Shown here piece by piece: positions 30,419 through 38,387 of a DNA stretch of 38,387 bases (position 1 is its first letter; every line of letters begins with the position of its first letter). The translations under genes and the position numbers were made by a program. Source of the DNA: Mycoplasmataceae bacterium. Its GTDB lineage: Bacteria > Bacillota_I > Bacilli_A > Mycoplasmatales > Mycoplasmoidaceae. The DNA lies in contig JAHHTI010000002.1 of assembly GCA_020024735.1 (NCBI GenBank), positions 1 through 38,387 on the forward strand, read 5' to 3'. The notes below the pieces were generated by a model. It was not told the DNA's origin and ran no database searches. It saw only the letters and a list, made by a program, of their open reading frames with translations.

Positions 30419-31587
30419 TGGAAAGAATAATTTATTTAAAGTATGGAGAATTAACCCTTAAAGGTAAGAATCGTGATGAATTTGCTAAGTTAGCTTATCA
30501 AAATTTAAAATATGCCTTAAAAGAATTTTCCTTAGAAATCAAGAAGAACTATGACAATGTGGTGATTAGTCACTTTGAAGATGATATGTTATCATCAATT
30601 ATCGACATTGCTACCCAAGTACCAGGATTTACTAATTTAGCTATTGCATATGTAGTTGATAAAAATATGGATGTTCTATGAGAACAAATGCATTCTTTAT
30701 TAAGTAATGAAAGTGGTTCTACATTTAAAGTCATCACTAAGAGAAAGGACAAAAAATTCCCTCTTAATTCAGATGAAATTAATCGGGAAATTGCTACCAA
30801 AATTTTAATCAATCATCCAGACTTAAAAGTTGATATCCATAACCCACAAATCAAAATCAATATTGAAGTAAATGAAAAAATTATTTTTTATTTTAAAAAG
30901 ATCCCTTGTGCTAACGGATTACCGATTGGTATTGATGGCAAGGTATTAATGCTATTGTCTGGAGGAATTGATTCATGTGTTGCTAGTCATTTATTAATGA
31001 AGCGTGGATTACATGTTGATTTCATTACTTTTATCACTCCTCCTCACACTTCTGAGCAAGCTTTGGAAAAGGTTAAAGAACTAGCTTCTATTGTGACATG
31101 TAACAAACGTCTACAATCATACCGTTTATTCATTTGTAATTTCACTAAGGTTCAAGATGAATTAACGCATATTGATAAGGAATCATACCGGATTACTTTA
31201 TTAAGACGTTCTTTCTTAAGAATCGCCACCAAGATTGCTAACACCTATCATTATGATGCTTTAGCCACCGGCGAATCACTAGGGCAAGTAGCCTCACAAA
31301 CTATCGATAGTATGAATACTATTTCACAAGCGACTGACAAATTAATCTTAAGACCCTTAATTACTTTTGATAAAAATGAAATCATTGAAATTGCGAAAAA
31401 GATTAACACTTATGAAACATCAATTCTTCCTTATTGTGATTCGTGTACCTTATTTGCTCCAAAAAATCCCACTACTAAACCGAAAATCGAAATTGTGACA
31501 GATTTAGAAAATAAATTAGATTTATTATCTAGTATTGAAGAATTAGTTTACAATAACACTATAAAGGATATCAAAAATGATCACTAA
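30418..31587 (+). CDS. thiI: tRNA 4-thiouridine synthase ThiI
   Basis: Makes s4U8 in tRNA; 389 residues. The N-terminal ferredoxin-like and THUMP domains (LKYGELTLKGKNRDEF and later) are followed by the PP-loop SGGIDS at 181-186. LATGESLGQVASQTIDSM and the C-terminal YCDSCTLFAPKNPTTKP are conserved. There is no rhodanese domain, as in Gram-positive ThiI, so sulfur must come from a partner desulfurase. It overlaps nrnA by 11 bases. Confidence 0.95.
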
Positions 31588-32539
31588 CCCTGCTATTAGC
31601 GATTCTATTTATCAATTATTAAAACAATATAATAATTTTATGTTATTTGTCCACGAAAACCCGGATTGTGATACCTTGGGTTCTTCCTTTGGATTAATGT
31701 TATCACTAAGAAAATTAGGTAAGCAAGCCCACATTGTTGGATTAAATCAAAAAGTAAGAAATAAATTCAAAGGAGTTTTTCCTTTTGATGAAGTCGCTTT
31801 AGAAATTCCTCAATGAGATAATGTGGCTGCGATTATTTTAGATATTTCTAATAAAGAACGTATTTTAGGATGAAAAGATTTTCCTTATGCATTTGCCCAA
31901 ACCATTCGTTTTGATCACCATATCTTTGTCGAAACTATTGCTCAACATGAATGAATAGACCAAGATGCTTCTTCCACTTGTGAAATGATTGGTTGATTTT
32001 TAATCCATCATCAAATGCCAATCGATAATGCGATTATCGAATGCTTATATGCTGGTTTATTAACAGATACTGGAAGATTTTGTTTTCCTTCCACCAGTGC
32101 TTCAACCTTTTCCCTAATGAATAAATTTATGGAATATGATTTTGGTAGACAAAAAATATTAGATGGTATTTTCAATAAAAGTTTATTCGATTTAAAAGTA
32201 GAAAATAAATTAAGAAAAATGATTCGTGTTACTCCTGAAGGAGCTGGGTATATCATTGTGCCTAAAAGAATCAGTAAAAAAATTGGAGCTATTAATTTAA
32301 CCGATAAAGTGTGATTAATGGCTGGCGTTAATGAAATTAAAATATGATGTTATCTTTACTATGATCAAGATTTAAATATCTTTAAAGGTTCATTACGTTC
32401 ACGCAGTTATGATGTTAACCAAATTGCTAAACAATTTAATGGTGGAGGACATTTATTAGCCTCTGGTTTTAAATTAAATAGTACTAAGGATATCCCTGCT
32501 TTAAAAGCTGCTATTAAAAAGGTTCTATTAAATGAATAA
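31577..32539 (+). CDS. nrnA: DHH-family phosphoesterase, oligoribonuclease/pAp-phosphatase NrnA
   Basis: A 320-residue protein of the DHH/DHHA1 family that degrades nanoRNA and may dephosphorylate pAp. The metal-binding motifs are HENPDCDTLGS (H26, D30, D32), LDISN (D89), FDHH (D113-H115) and LLTDTGRF; the DHHA1 domain ends with FNGGGHLLASG. The usual PDGDT is PDCDT here. Start overlaps thiI and end overlaps ispG by eight bases. Confidence 0.9.
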
Positions 32540-33578
32540 TATAATTTTTGATAGACACAAAAAAATATTAGTGCAATCAATGACTAATACTAAGACCCAT
32601 AATGTTAAGGCTACCATTGATCAAATCAATCGTTTAGCACAAGTAGGATGTGATTTAGTGAGAGTAGCAGTGTTTGATGAACAAGATGTTCTAGCTTTGT
32701 ATGAGATTGTTAAATTATCACCATTACCAATTATTGCTGATATTCATTTTAATTATGAGTTTGCTTTAAAAGCAATTGATGCTGGTGTTTTTAAAATCCG
32801 TCTTAATCCTGGCAACATTGAAGACATTTCACAAATCAAAGCTATTATTAATGCCGCTAAAGAAAAAGGTACATATATTAGAATTGGAGTCAATTGTGGT
32901 TCACTACCAACACAAATTGTTAAACAATATGGAGTGAGTTGCCAAGCAATGCTAGCCACTATGGATGAATATATAAAAATATTTGAAGAATCACATTTTG
33001 ATAAATTAGTGCTCTCATTAAAATCTTCTGACCCTTTATTAAATCTAGAGGTTAACCGAGCCGCTGCCAAGAGATATCCTTATCCTTTACACATTGGTGT
33101 AACTGAAGCTGGAACTTTAGAAAATGCCACTATCAAATCAACCATTGGTTTAGCTCCTTTAATCAGTGAAGATATTGGTGATACCATTAGAATATCCATA
33201 AGTGATGATCCTGTTAAAGAAGTTGTCATTTGTATTAAATTACTAAACTTCCTAAAGAAAAGAAATGACCGTGTGGATATTGTTTCATGTCCTACATGCG
33301 GACGTTTAGATTACAATCTTTTTGCTGTAGTAAATGAAATCGAAAAATATTGTGCTGATAAATTCTTTCCCTTAAAGATTGCTATCCTAGGTTGTGTAGT
33401 AAATGGCATTGGTGAAGCTAAGCATGCAGATATTGGAATTGCAGGTTCAAAAGCTGGTGGAATAGTTTTTGCTAATGGAAGAATTCTTAAACAATGCCCT
33501 GAAGATGAACTAATTGAAGAATTAAAAAAACTTATTGATGAACGCTATCAAAACTATCTATCTAAAAACCAAAAATAG
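32532..33578 (+). CDS. ispG: 4-hydroxy-3-methylbut-2-en-1-yl diphosphate synthase
   Basis: Iron-sulfur enzyme of the MEP isoprenoid pathway, the step before IspH; 348 residues. The TIM-barrel part has VQSMTNTKT and FKIRLNPGNI, and the cluster domain has SCPTCGR (C253, C256) and LGCVVNGIGEAKHADIG (C288 with the cluster-binding Glu). All cluster ligands are present. It is the last gene of the long plus-strand run, and overlaps the end of the convergent minus-strand gene by 17 bases. Confidence 0.96.
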   Translation: MNNIIFDRHKKILVQSMTNTKTHNVKATIDQINRLAQVGCDLVRVAVFDEQDVLALYEIVKLSPLPIIADIHFNYEFALKAIDAGVFKIRLNPGNIEDISQIKAIINAAKEKGTYIRIGVNCGSLPTQIVKQYGVSCQAMLATMDEYIKIFEESHFDKLVLSLKSSDPLLNLEVNRAAAKRYPYPLHIGVTEAGTLENATIKSTIGLAPLISEDIGDTIRISISDDPVKEVVICIKLLNFLKKRNDRVDIVSCPTCGRLDYNLFAVVNEIEKYCADKFFPLKIAILGCVVNGIGEAKHADIGIAGSKAGGIVFANGRILKQCPEDELIEELKKLIDERYQNYLSKNQK

Positions 33579-33903
33579 TTTGTTTCTTAATCTCCAGATT
33601 AATATCCTTAATTTGATTTTCAAATTCTTGTAAATAATCTACAATGCAATAATATTGATTATTCTCTACTGAAATATTTCTTATTTCTTTATGATAATAT
33701 TCACTTTCAGTTTTAAAGTTAACGTACTTTTTATTTAGTAATTTCCGATAAATTTTTTGATTAATCATAATTTTAGATTGCCCATCATAAGCCATAATCA
33801 AAGCTTTTTCATAATAGTCAATTTTAATACTTAAGGACAGAAATACGGTAATCACAAAAAAGATACCTATTAGAACAAAAATAATTAATGATTTTTTATG
33901 CAT
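33562..33903 (-). CDS. Small single-helix membrane protein after the C39 exporter
   Basis: A 113-residue protein I cannot name. A hydrophobic segment at about 5-26 follows MHKKS, giving a signal-anchor with the remainder probably outside the cell. The rest is polar with a short helical C-terminus. It starts 19 bases before the end of the exporter gene, so the two are made together. An accessory role in export is likely from that overlap alone; the sequence is too short for a full HlyD-type adaptor. Confidence 0.7.
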   Translation of the reverse strand: MHKKSLIIFVLIGIFFVITVFLSLSIKIDYYEKALIMAYDGQSKIMINQKIYRKLLNKKYVNFKTESEYYHKEIRNISVENNQYYCIVDYLQEFENQIKDINLEIKKQTIFGF

Positions 33904-35828
33904 GAAACTACCTCCACAAGATGTTTAAATTGATTTTTTACATGAACCTCATGATCAACTACTACTAAGAAATTAGTACTAGCAATAATGGGTTTAATCT
34001 TTTCATATAAAAGCTGCTTTAATTTTAATGATACATTACATAATAGTTCATCAACTAAGATAACTTTATGTTCAAAGAGTGTTAAGGTTAAAAAACTTAA
34101 TAGTTGCTTTTGACCACTCGATAGGTTTTGCAGATTACTCATATTAGTAATATTAGCCTCTTGAATAACTTTAATAAAAAGATCACGTTGAGGATGTTGT
34201 AAGAGTTTTAAGATGTCCTCCTCACTCGCTTCATAGTTATGAGCTAAATAAATAATATTCTTGCCCATTCATTGTGAGGAAATAAGTTGCTTATCAATTT
34301 GGTTAATAGCCACATCAACACCCTCATTATCAATGATAGATTTTAAAAGCGTTGTTTTACCAATACCATTCCTTCCGGTAACTAAAGTATCATTTTCAAA
34401 ACAATAATCTTGGATCTTTATTTGTTGTATATCAGTTAAAGAAATCCCAATAGTCTCATGACAATCATAATTATTAATACGCGAAAGTAATTCTTTGGAA
34501 TACTTAATACGAGGAATTGATAAATACAAACCAAAAATATTGGTAATAGCTGTTAAATACATTTGAAATAAATTAGTGGTAAAGAATAACTTTCCTAATG
34601 TGGTATGGTGAAATAAAATACCAATAACATTAACGGTAACTAAAATGATAAAAAAGACTGCTTGTGTTGAATTGAAGAAAGTCTTAAGTATCATTTTGCG
34701 ATAATCATAGACATAATTTTGTTGGGTAATATGATGATCATAATATAACCACTTATTTTTAAGCTCTTGAGTTTTTTGATAAAAATAATGGTCTTGCATA
34801 TTACGAATTAAACCAAGTGTAATTTTGGTACTGTCATTTTCATTCTTTTGATTAAATTTGATACTTTTTTGTTCTATCAAATAATTAAAGAAATTGAAGA
34901 TTATAATAAGTGCAGTTGCACCTAGTAAGACTAAGATATTTCAAGGATTAACAATCGCTAATAAGATAATTGTAACAATCACATTAATTAAATAACTAAA
35001 GCTGTTATTAATGGTGCTACTGTAAAATTCTGCAATATTAAATAAGTGGTTATTTAATTCTAATATATCGTGAATATTGTTAGCATTCAGTTGTTTATTA
35101 TTAAGTGTCACTAATTTGTTTTTAGTTTTAAAGCTTAAGTAGGTAAAATATGATAATCAGTTTTTGTAATGATAGTGTTCTAAAAACAAGTGCATTAAAT
35201 TGTTGGATATAAAAACTAATATAAAAATAATATTAATACTAATAAGATTACTCATCGAGTTGCTACCAACAACATTATTAATCACATTGTTTAAATATAA
35301 ACCAGTAACAATAGAAAAAACTGTGCTTAATAAATTAAAAACATTGGTGATAATAAAAAGTTTTGGATCAATAAAGGTAATTAATTTTTTTAAGCGAAAG
35401 TCTAAGTTTAAAGTTTTGTTTTCTTTGTTTACAAGAATAATAATGTTTTGTCATACTTGTGCAAATTCATCAAAAGTTTTTTCATACTTGCCTTTGGCTG
35501 AATCATAAAATTCTACTTTACCTTTTCTTATTTTGATAATCACAAAGTGCAATCCTTCTCCATTATCAATAAGAGTTATCATCGGTTCATTAAAAGAACC
35601 TTCCTTTAATTCTGCTAAAGTAACTTCATAACTCTCTGCATTAATGTGATAATTAGCTAACAAATTTTCTAAACTATAAATCGAAATACCATTATCATCA
35701 ATTTCTACTTGATTGTATAACTCTTCTTTAGAAACATTTTTATGATGAAAATATTTGATTAATGATTTAGTTACACAAATTCCGCATTCATTATTGTTAG
35801 TTTGTTCATTGATTAATATACGTGAAAT
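33885..35828 (-). CDS. Peptidase-containing (C39) ABC exporter
   Basis: About 647 residues in three parts. The N-terminal C39 peptidase has catalytic Cys in NNNECGIC, His in GLHFVIIK and Asp in FYDSAKGK. A membrane domain with several helices follows (about residues 150-430), then an ATPase with Walker A GRNGIGKTTLL, signature LSSGQKQ and VILVDELL. Such exporters cut a leader off peptides while moving them out. The frame has no ATG before ECGIC; an ATT at 35826-35828, five bases after GAGG, is the best start, with an ATA at 35817-35819 as alternative. The M. pneumoniae group has a comparable gene (MPN571). No cargo peptide is seen next to it. Confidence 0.85.
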
Positions 35829-35892
35829 AAAAACCTCTTTTCTTCTTTAATGTTGGGAGCATAAATGTTCTTCTAATCAAAGAAAATATTTC

Positions 35893-35938
35893 CCATATAT
35901 GTAAGTGCTGTTTTTTTGCAAAATCACTAAAAAATTTT
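35893..35938 (-). repeat. 46-bp repeat, copy 2, upstream of the C39 exporter
   Basis: Reverse complement of 16941-16986 with no mismatch. As in copy 1, the promoter-like boxes point at the downstream gene, here the exporter on the minus strand, with the predicted start near 35887. Confidence 0.95.
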
Positions 35939-36157
35939 TATTTTTTTGGTTTTTAGTCCAAATGCTAGTTATTCTACGCAATATACTGGGGAAATTTGTT
36001 AGCACGAACTCTGATTATAGAAGAACATTCAATGACTAACTTTATCTAGGTAAATTTCGACTTAATAATTTGACCTTTCTTCAAAGAAGAAATTTTCATA
36101 TAATAATTTATTTTCATTTTGTGCCAATATAATTGAATTAGGGCGTGCTTGAATGAC

Positions 36158-36168
36158 TATGCTATAAT
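36158..36168 (+). promoter_or_regulatory. Extended -10 promoter of the ribbon-helix-helix gene, leaderless
   Basis: TATGCTATAAT with TATAAT at 36163-36168 preceded by TGC, an extended -10. The ATG at 36176 follows after seven bases, so transcription would start at or just before it. The same 11-mer recurs at 36383-36393. Confidence 0.65.
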
Positions 36169-36175
36169 TTATGTT

Positions 36176-36340
36176 ATGAAAAAAGATATCTTTGAAAACC
36201 AAAAGAATAAAGACCTAACAGTATCAGTACACTACACTATTAAATCTTCTTTAGTTCAAAAAGTAAAGACAATTTCTAAAGAAAAAAATATAAGTGAAAG
36301 TAAAGTAGTGAATACAATTTTAGAAGATTTTTTTAAGTAA
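36176..36340 (+). CDS. Ribbon-helix-helix DNA-binding protein
   Basis: A 54-residue protein: a basic, polar start, a short strand (DLTVSVHYTI), then two helices, SSLVQKVKTISKEKN and SESKVVNTILEDFF, the usual Arc/CopG fold. The ATG at 36176 is preferred to an in-frame TTG at 36149, which lies upstream of the -10 box. It precedes an adenine methyltransferase and may act as the transcriptional controller of the restriction-modification genes, a role usually played by helix-turn-helix C proteins. It could also be the antitoxin of a lost toxin. Confidence 0.7.
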   Translation: MKKDIFENQKNKDLTVSVHYTIKSSLVQKVKTISKEKNISESKVVNTILEDFFK

Positions 36341-36382
36341 CTATTATTTATTCTTCTTTGTTCTATTAATTATTCTATTTTT

Positions 36383-36433
36383 TATGCTATAATTCTCTAC
36401 AAGAAATTATTTTATTTTACTGTTGTAAAATAA
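36383..36433 (+). promoter_or_regulatory. Methyltransferase promoter and inverted-repeat operator candidate
   Basis: TATGCTATAAT at 36383-36393 is the promoter. Downstream, TTATTTTAC at 36412-36420 and GTAAAATAA at 36425-36433 form a perfect 9-bp inverted repeat with a 4-base spacer, followed by a further GTAAAA near 36443-36450. The half-site TATTTTAC also overlaps the endonuclease -10 region (38266-38273). Placement downstream of the start suits repression by blocking. Confidence 0.55.
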
Positions 36434-36488
36434 CTTACAAATAGTAAAATTAACTATAATAATTATATATCTATTGCGAGGTATTGCT

Positions 36489-37373
36489 ATGTCTATAAAA
36501 TCATCTTTAGATCAATTTTATACTTCACCTAAAGTAGTTGAAGAATTCCTTGATATTATTGATAAATATAACTTTATTAACAAGGATACTGTTTTCATTG
36601 AACCATCAGCTGGAGACGGGAAGTTTATTGATGGAATTAACAAAAGATATAACAATCAAATCATTGCTTATGATATCGAAAAGAATCACGATTTAGTTAT
36701 CGAAAAGGATTTTTTAGAAACTGATATTAAATATTCAAAGAATAATATAACAATTGGAAACCCTCCTTTTGGTAATAGAGCAAAATTAGCTATTTCATTT
36801 GTTAACCATTCTTCTTTAAATTCAGACATTATTTGTTTTGTTGTTCCAATTCAATTTAGAAGATGAAATGTTCAAAAACAAATTAATCCAGATTTTAAAT
36901 TAATTTATAGTGGTGAGGATTTGCCAAAAAATTCATTTTTATTAAACAACAAACCGATGAATGTTAATTGCTGCCTTCAAATCTGAATTAACAAGAAAAT
37001 TGATAAAACAAATAAATATCCTGATTTGAGAATTAAATCAGCTCCTCCTTTTAAACACCCTGACTTTGAAATTTACCTATATAATAACCAACCTAATGTT
37101 TTAAAATTCTTTGATAAAGAAAAATATAAATGAGATTTTGCTGTGGTTAGACAAGGGTTCTATAACTATGATGAAAAGATTACAGACCCTTCAGAATTAA
37201 AGAAAAATAGACAATATATATTCATTAAATATATTGAACCTTGTTCTAAAAAAATTATTGATCAGATTAATTTTACTAAGTTGTCTAATACAAATACAAC
37301 TGTCAAAGGTTTTAGTAATACTGATTTAGTAGCAGAATATATGCGTATAAAAGAATTAGAAACTAAATGTTAA
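36489..37373 (+). CDS. DNA adenine-N6 methyltransferase of a restriction-modification system
   Basis: A 294-residue SAM-dependent methyltransferase. The ATG at 36489 is set by GAGG seven bases upstream. DQFYTSPKVVEEFL opens it; motif I is FIEPSAGDGKF at 36-46, motif II has IIAYDIE, and motif IV is NPPFG at 91-95, the adenine-specific form. The C-terminal half would hold the target-recognition part and has no motif I know. It converges on a nuclease gene with a 4-base overlap of the two ends, which marks the pair as a restriction-modification system. The recognition sequence cannot be read. Confidence 0.88.
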
Positions 37374-38236
37374 TCCTTCTTTAATATTCAAACATTTCAA
37401 TTACTAGTTCCAGCACCAGTTTTAGAACTTCATCTTTTCTTTTTGTATTTACAAGTATTCTTTCAATTAATTAAAAGTTTTAGAATACAATTATCGCATT
37501 CAAGAAATATAGTGACTCTAGAAATATCTTTTGGAACTATGATGTCTTTAATAGTTCAATTCTCATTAGAATTGTAAATTAATTTCATATTTATTTCATC
37601 AGGAAATATTTCATATTTGACTAAATTGTTCATATCCTGATTATTTTTTCCTGTTGTAGATATAAGTTTCTTGATTTCTGAATTGTTTGGTTTAAGATTC
37701 ATTGATTTTAATTCTTCCGCCACTTCTTCAAGTTTTGTCCGTAACTCTTTTAAAAGTTCTTCTTCATCTTCTACACCACTATCAATTAAGAACCGTTGAT
37801 GTTCTTTAATGCTTTTTGCTATGCTTAAAAAATTCTTTTCTTCATTATCTAAATTAAAAAGATTATTCATAGTACTATTGCCTATGTTTGCTAAGGTTTC
37901 ATGTCCAAACTTCATTTCAAGAAAAATTTTGTTGTTGTTATCATCATAGAAGAAAGCATCAGCACCTATTTTGTTATCATTGCTATCAGCAATAATAGCA
38001 GGATATTTCTTTAAGCTCAAATCTTTTTTAATAGCAGCACATAATTTGTAATTCAAACCATCAAATATTTTTAATAATTCTTCTACAGATTTTATGTTTC
38101 TATATTTTATTGGTCTTTCTTTTTCATCTATATCTAAGAATTCCTGAGCCAATTTTACTTTTTCTTCCTTAGTCAACTTGTTGTAATCTTCACAACAAAC
38201 TTCTTGTAAGATTCTAATACTCTTATCAACATTCAT
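37370..38236 (-). CDS. Putative type II restriction endonuclease, PD-(D/E)XK fold
   Basis: A 288-residue protein. The catalytic pattern is GADAFFYDD with D93, then FLEMKFG with E107 and K109, spaced as in PD-(D/E)XK nucleases. A Lys/Glu-rich helical segment follows at 140-185. The last 60 residues carry C-x2-C in LECDNCILKL and a Trp/Ser/Lys-rich end, which could bind DNA. Two or more TGA codons extend it beyond residue 226. AGGAG lies close upstream of the ATG, and TATAAT (minus, 38267-38262) is its -10 box. Its partner methyltransferase converges on it. Confidence 0.8.
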
Positions 38237-38261
38237 AAGAACTCCTATTAACAGTAGCTAC

Positions 38262-38267
38262 ATTATA
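38262..38267 (-). promoter_or_regulatory. -10 box of the endonuclease gene, overlapping a shared half-site
   Basis: TATAAT on the minus strand, 26 bases before the ATG. TATTTTAC at 38266-38273 overlaps it and equals eight bases of the left arm of the inverted repeat upstream of the methyltransferase, so one regulator may act on both. Confidence 0.5.
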
Positions 38268-38373
38268 TTTTACAATATTGAAAGAATCCATTTCATTTAA
38301 CATTTAAAATTTAAATTATTAAAAATTGTGGTAGCTCTCTAATTACTAGGGGAAAGTAATAGGAGGGTATTAA

Positions 38374-38387
38374 ATGATTAACTTATT
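38374..38387 (+). CDS. Start of a further gene, cut by the window edge
   Basis: ATG at 38374 follows a strong AGGAGGG site at 38361-38367. A 6-bp inverted repeat (ATTACT at 38342-38347, AGTAAT at 38355-38360) comes just before that site. Only four codons are visible, so the product is unknown. Confidence 0.45.

Larger units (their letters stand above)
35829..36175. promoter_or_regulatory. Gene-free region holding the exporter promoter, the 46-bp repeat and a larger inverted repeat
   Basis: No convincing gene in these 347 bases. The exporter leader (minus) has GAGG near 35833-35838. The 46-bp repeat at 35893-35938 carries TTGCAA (plus coordinates 35916-35921) and its -10 box (35894-35899) on the minus strand. 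The repeat is flanked by an imperfect inverted repeat: ATGTTCTTCTA at about 35867-35877 and TAGAAGAACAT at about 36018-36028. The right side carries the promoter of the ribbon-helix-helix gene. Confidence 0.55.

Noticed and set aside
32753..33070. Minus-strand frame inside ispG
   Set aside because: Opposite a strongly conserved enzyme and without a start signal.
35200..35508. Plus-strand hydrophobic frame opposite the C39 exporter
   Set aside because: It mirrors the membrane helices of the exporter on the other strand; no independent support.
35962..36039. Possible 25-residue peptide (starting MLVILRNILG) as cargo for the exporter
   Set aside because: No ribosome binding site, no double-Gly leader, on the opposite strand to the exporter and not conserved in any way I can judge.
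1..38387. tRNA, rRNA or insertion sequence elements
   Set aside because: No cloverleaf, no rRNA-like sequence and no transposase reading frame were found on either strand.

Overview
The window is a dense, very AT-rich stretch of a Mollicutes (mycoplasma-like) chromosome. Nearly every long gene is interrupted by in-frame TGA codons at places where conserved proteins carry Trp (MetRS, ValRS, AtpA, AtpB, IspH, ThiI and others), so genetic code 4 (UGA = Trp) applies and every gene below was rebuilt on that basis. The gene set fits a mycoplasma related to the pneumoniae/penetrans branch: a lipoprotein-type AtpF, a C39-peptidase ABC transporter, a possible MG428-like sigma factor, and IspG plus IspH of the MEP isoprenoid pathway. 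That placement is inference.

Layout. 1-300 (-): partial AAA ATPase with four 18-bp tandem repeats upstream. 485-7079 (+): a four-helix membrane protein overlapping metS, a 925-residue DUF885-type lipoprotein, and a CNNM/CorC-type transporter. 7069-14631 (-): a full F1Fo ATP synthase operon, atpB-E-F-H-A-X-G-D-C. Two things are odd here: AtpA carries a C-terminal extension of about 150 residues ending in a four-cysteine zinc-ribbon-like motif, and an unrecognised two-helix membrane protein (X) sits between atpA and atpG. 14912-16815 (-): an AAA ATPase plus DUF4276/TOPRIM-like pair, a candidate defence module. 17035-18568 (+): ruvAB. 18572-24024 (-): yneF-like, engB, valS, ispH, trmL, trmB. 24199-24768 (+): sigma-factor-like protein. 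24823-33578 (+): APC permease, rpmG, secE, nusG, EzrA-like protein, PD-(D/E)XK nuclease, thiI, nrnA, ispG. 33562-35828 (-): C39-peptidase ABC exporter and a small membrane protein. 36176-38236: a compact restriction-modification module (ribbon-helix-helix regulator, adenine methyltransferase, convergent endonuclease). 38374-end: start of another gene.

Most neighbouring genes overlap by 1-20 bases and convergent genes also overlap, so there is little intergenic DNA. Several genes have a TATAAT box 6-11 bases before the ATG and no ribosome binding site, which points to leaderless transcripts. The most notable non-coding signal is a perfect 46-bp sequence present twice, 19 kb apart and in opposite orientation, each time upstream of a gene reading in the same relative direction (ruvA and the C39 exporter); it contains a promoter-like pair of boxes. 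The most promising undescribed features are the modified ATP synthase, the 46-bp shared promoter with the nearby sigma-like gene, and the ribbon-helix-helix-controlled restriction-modification module.
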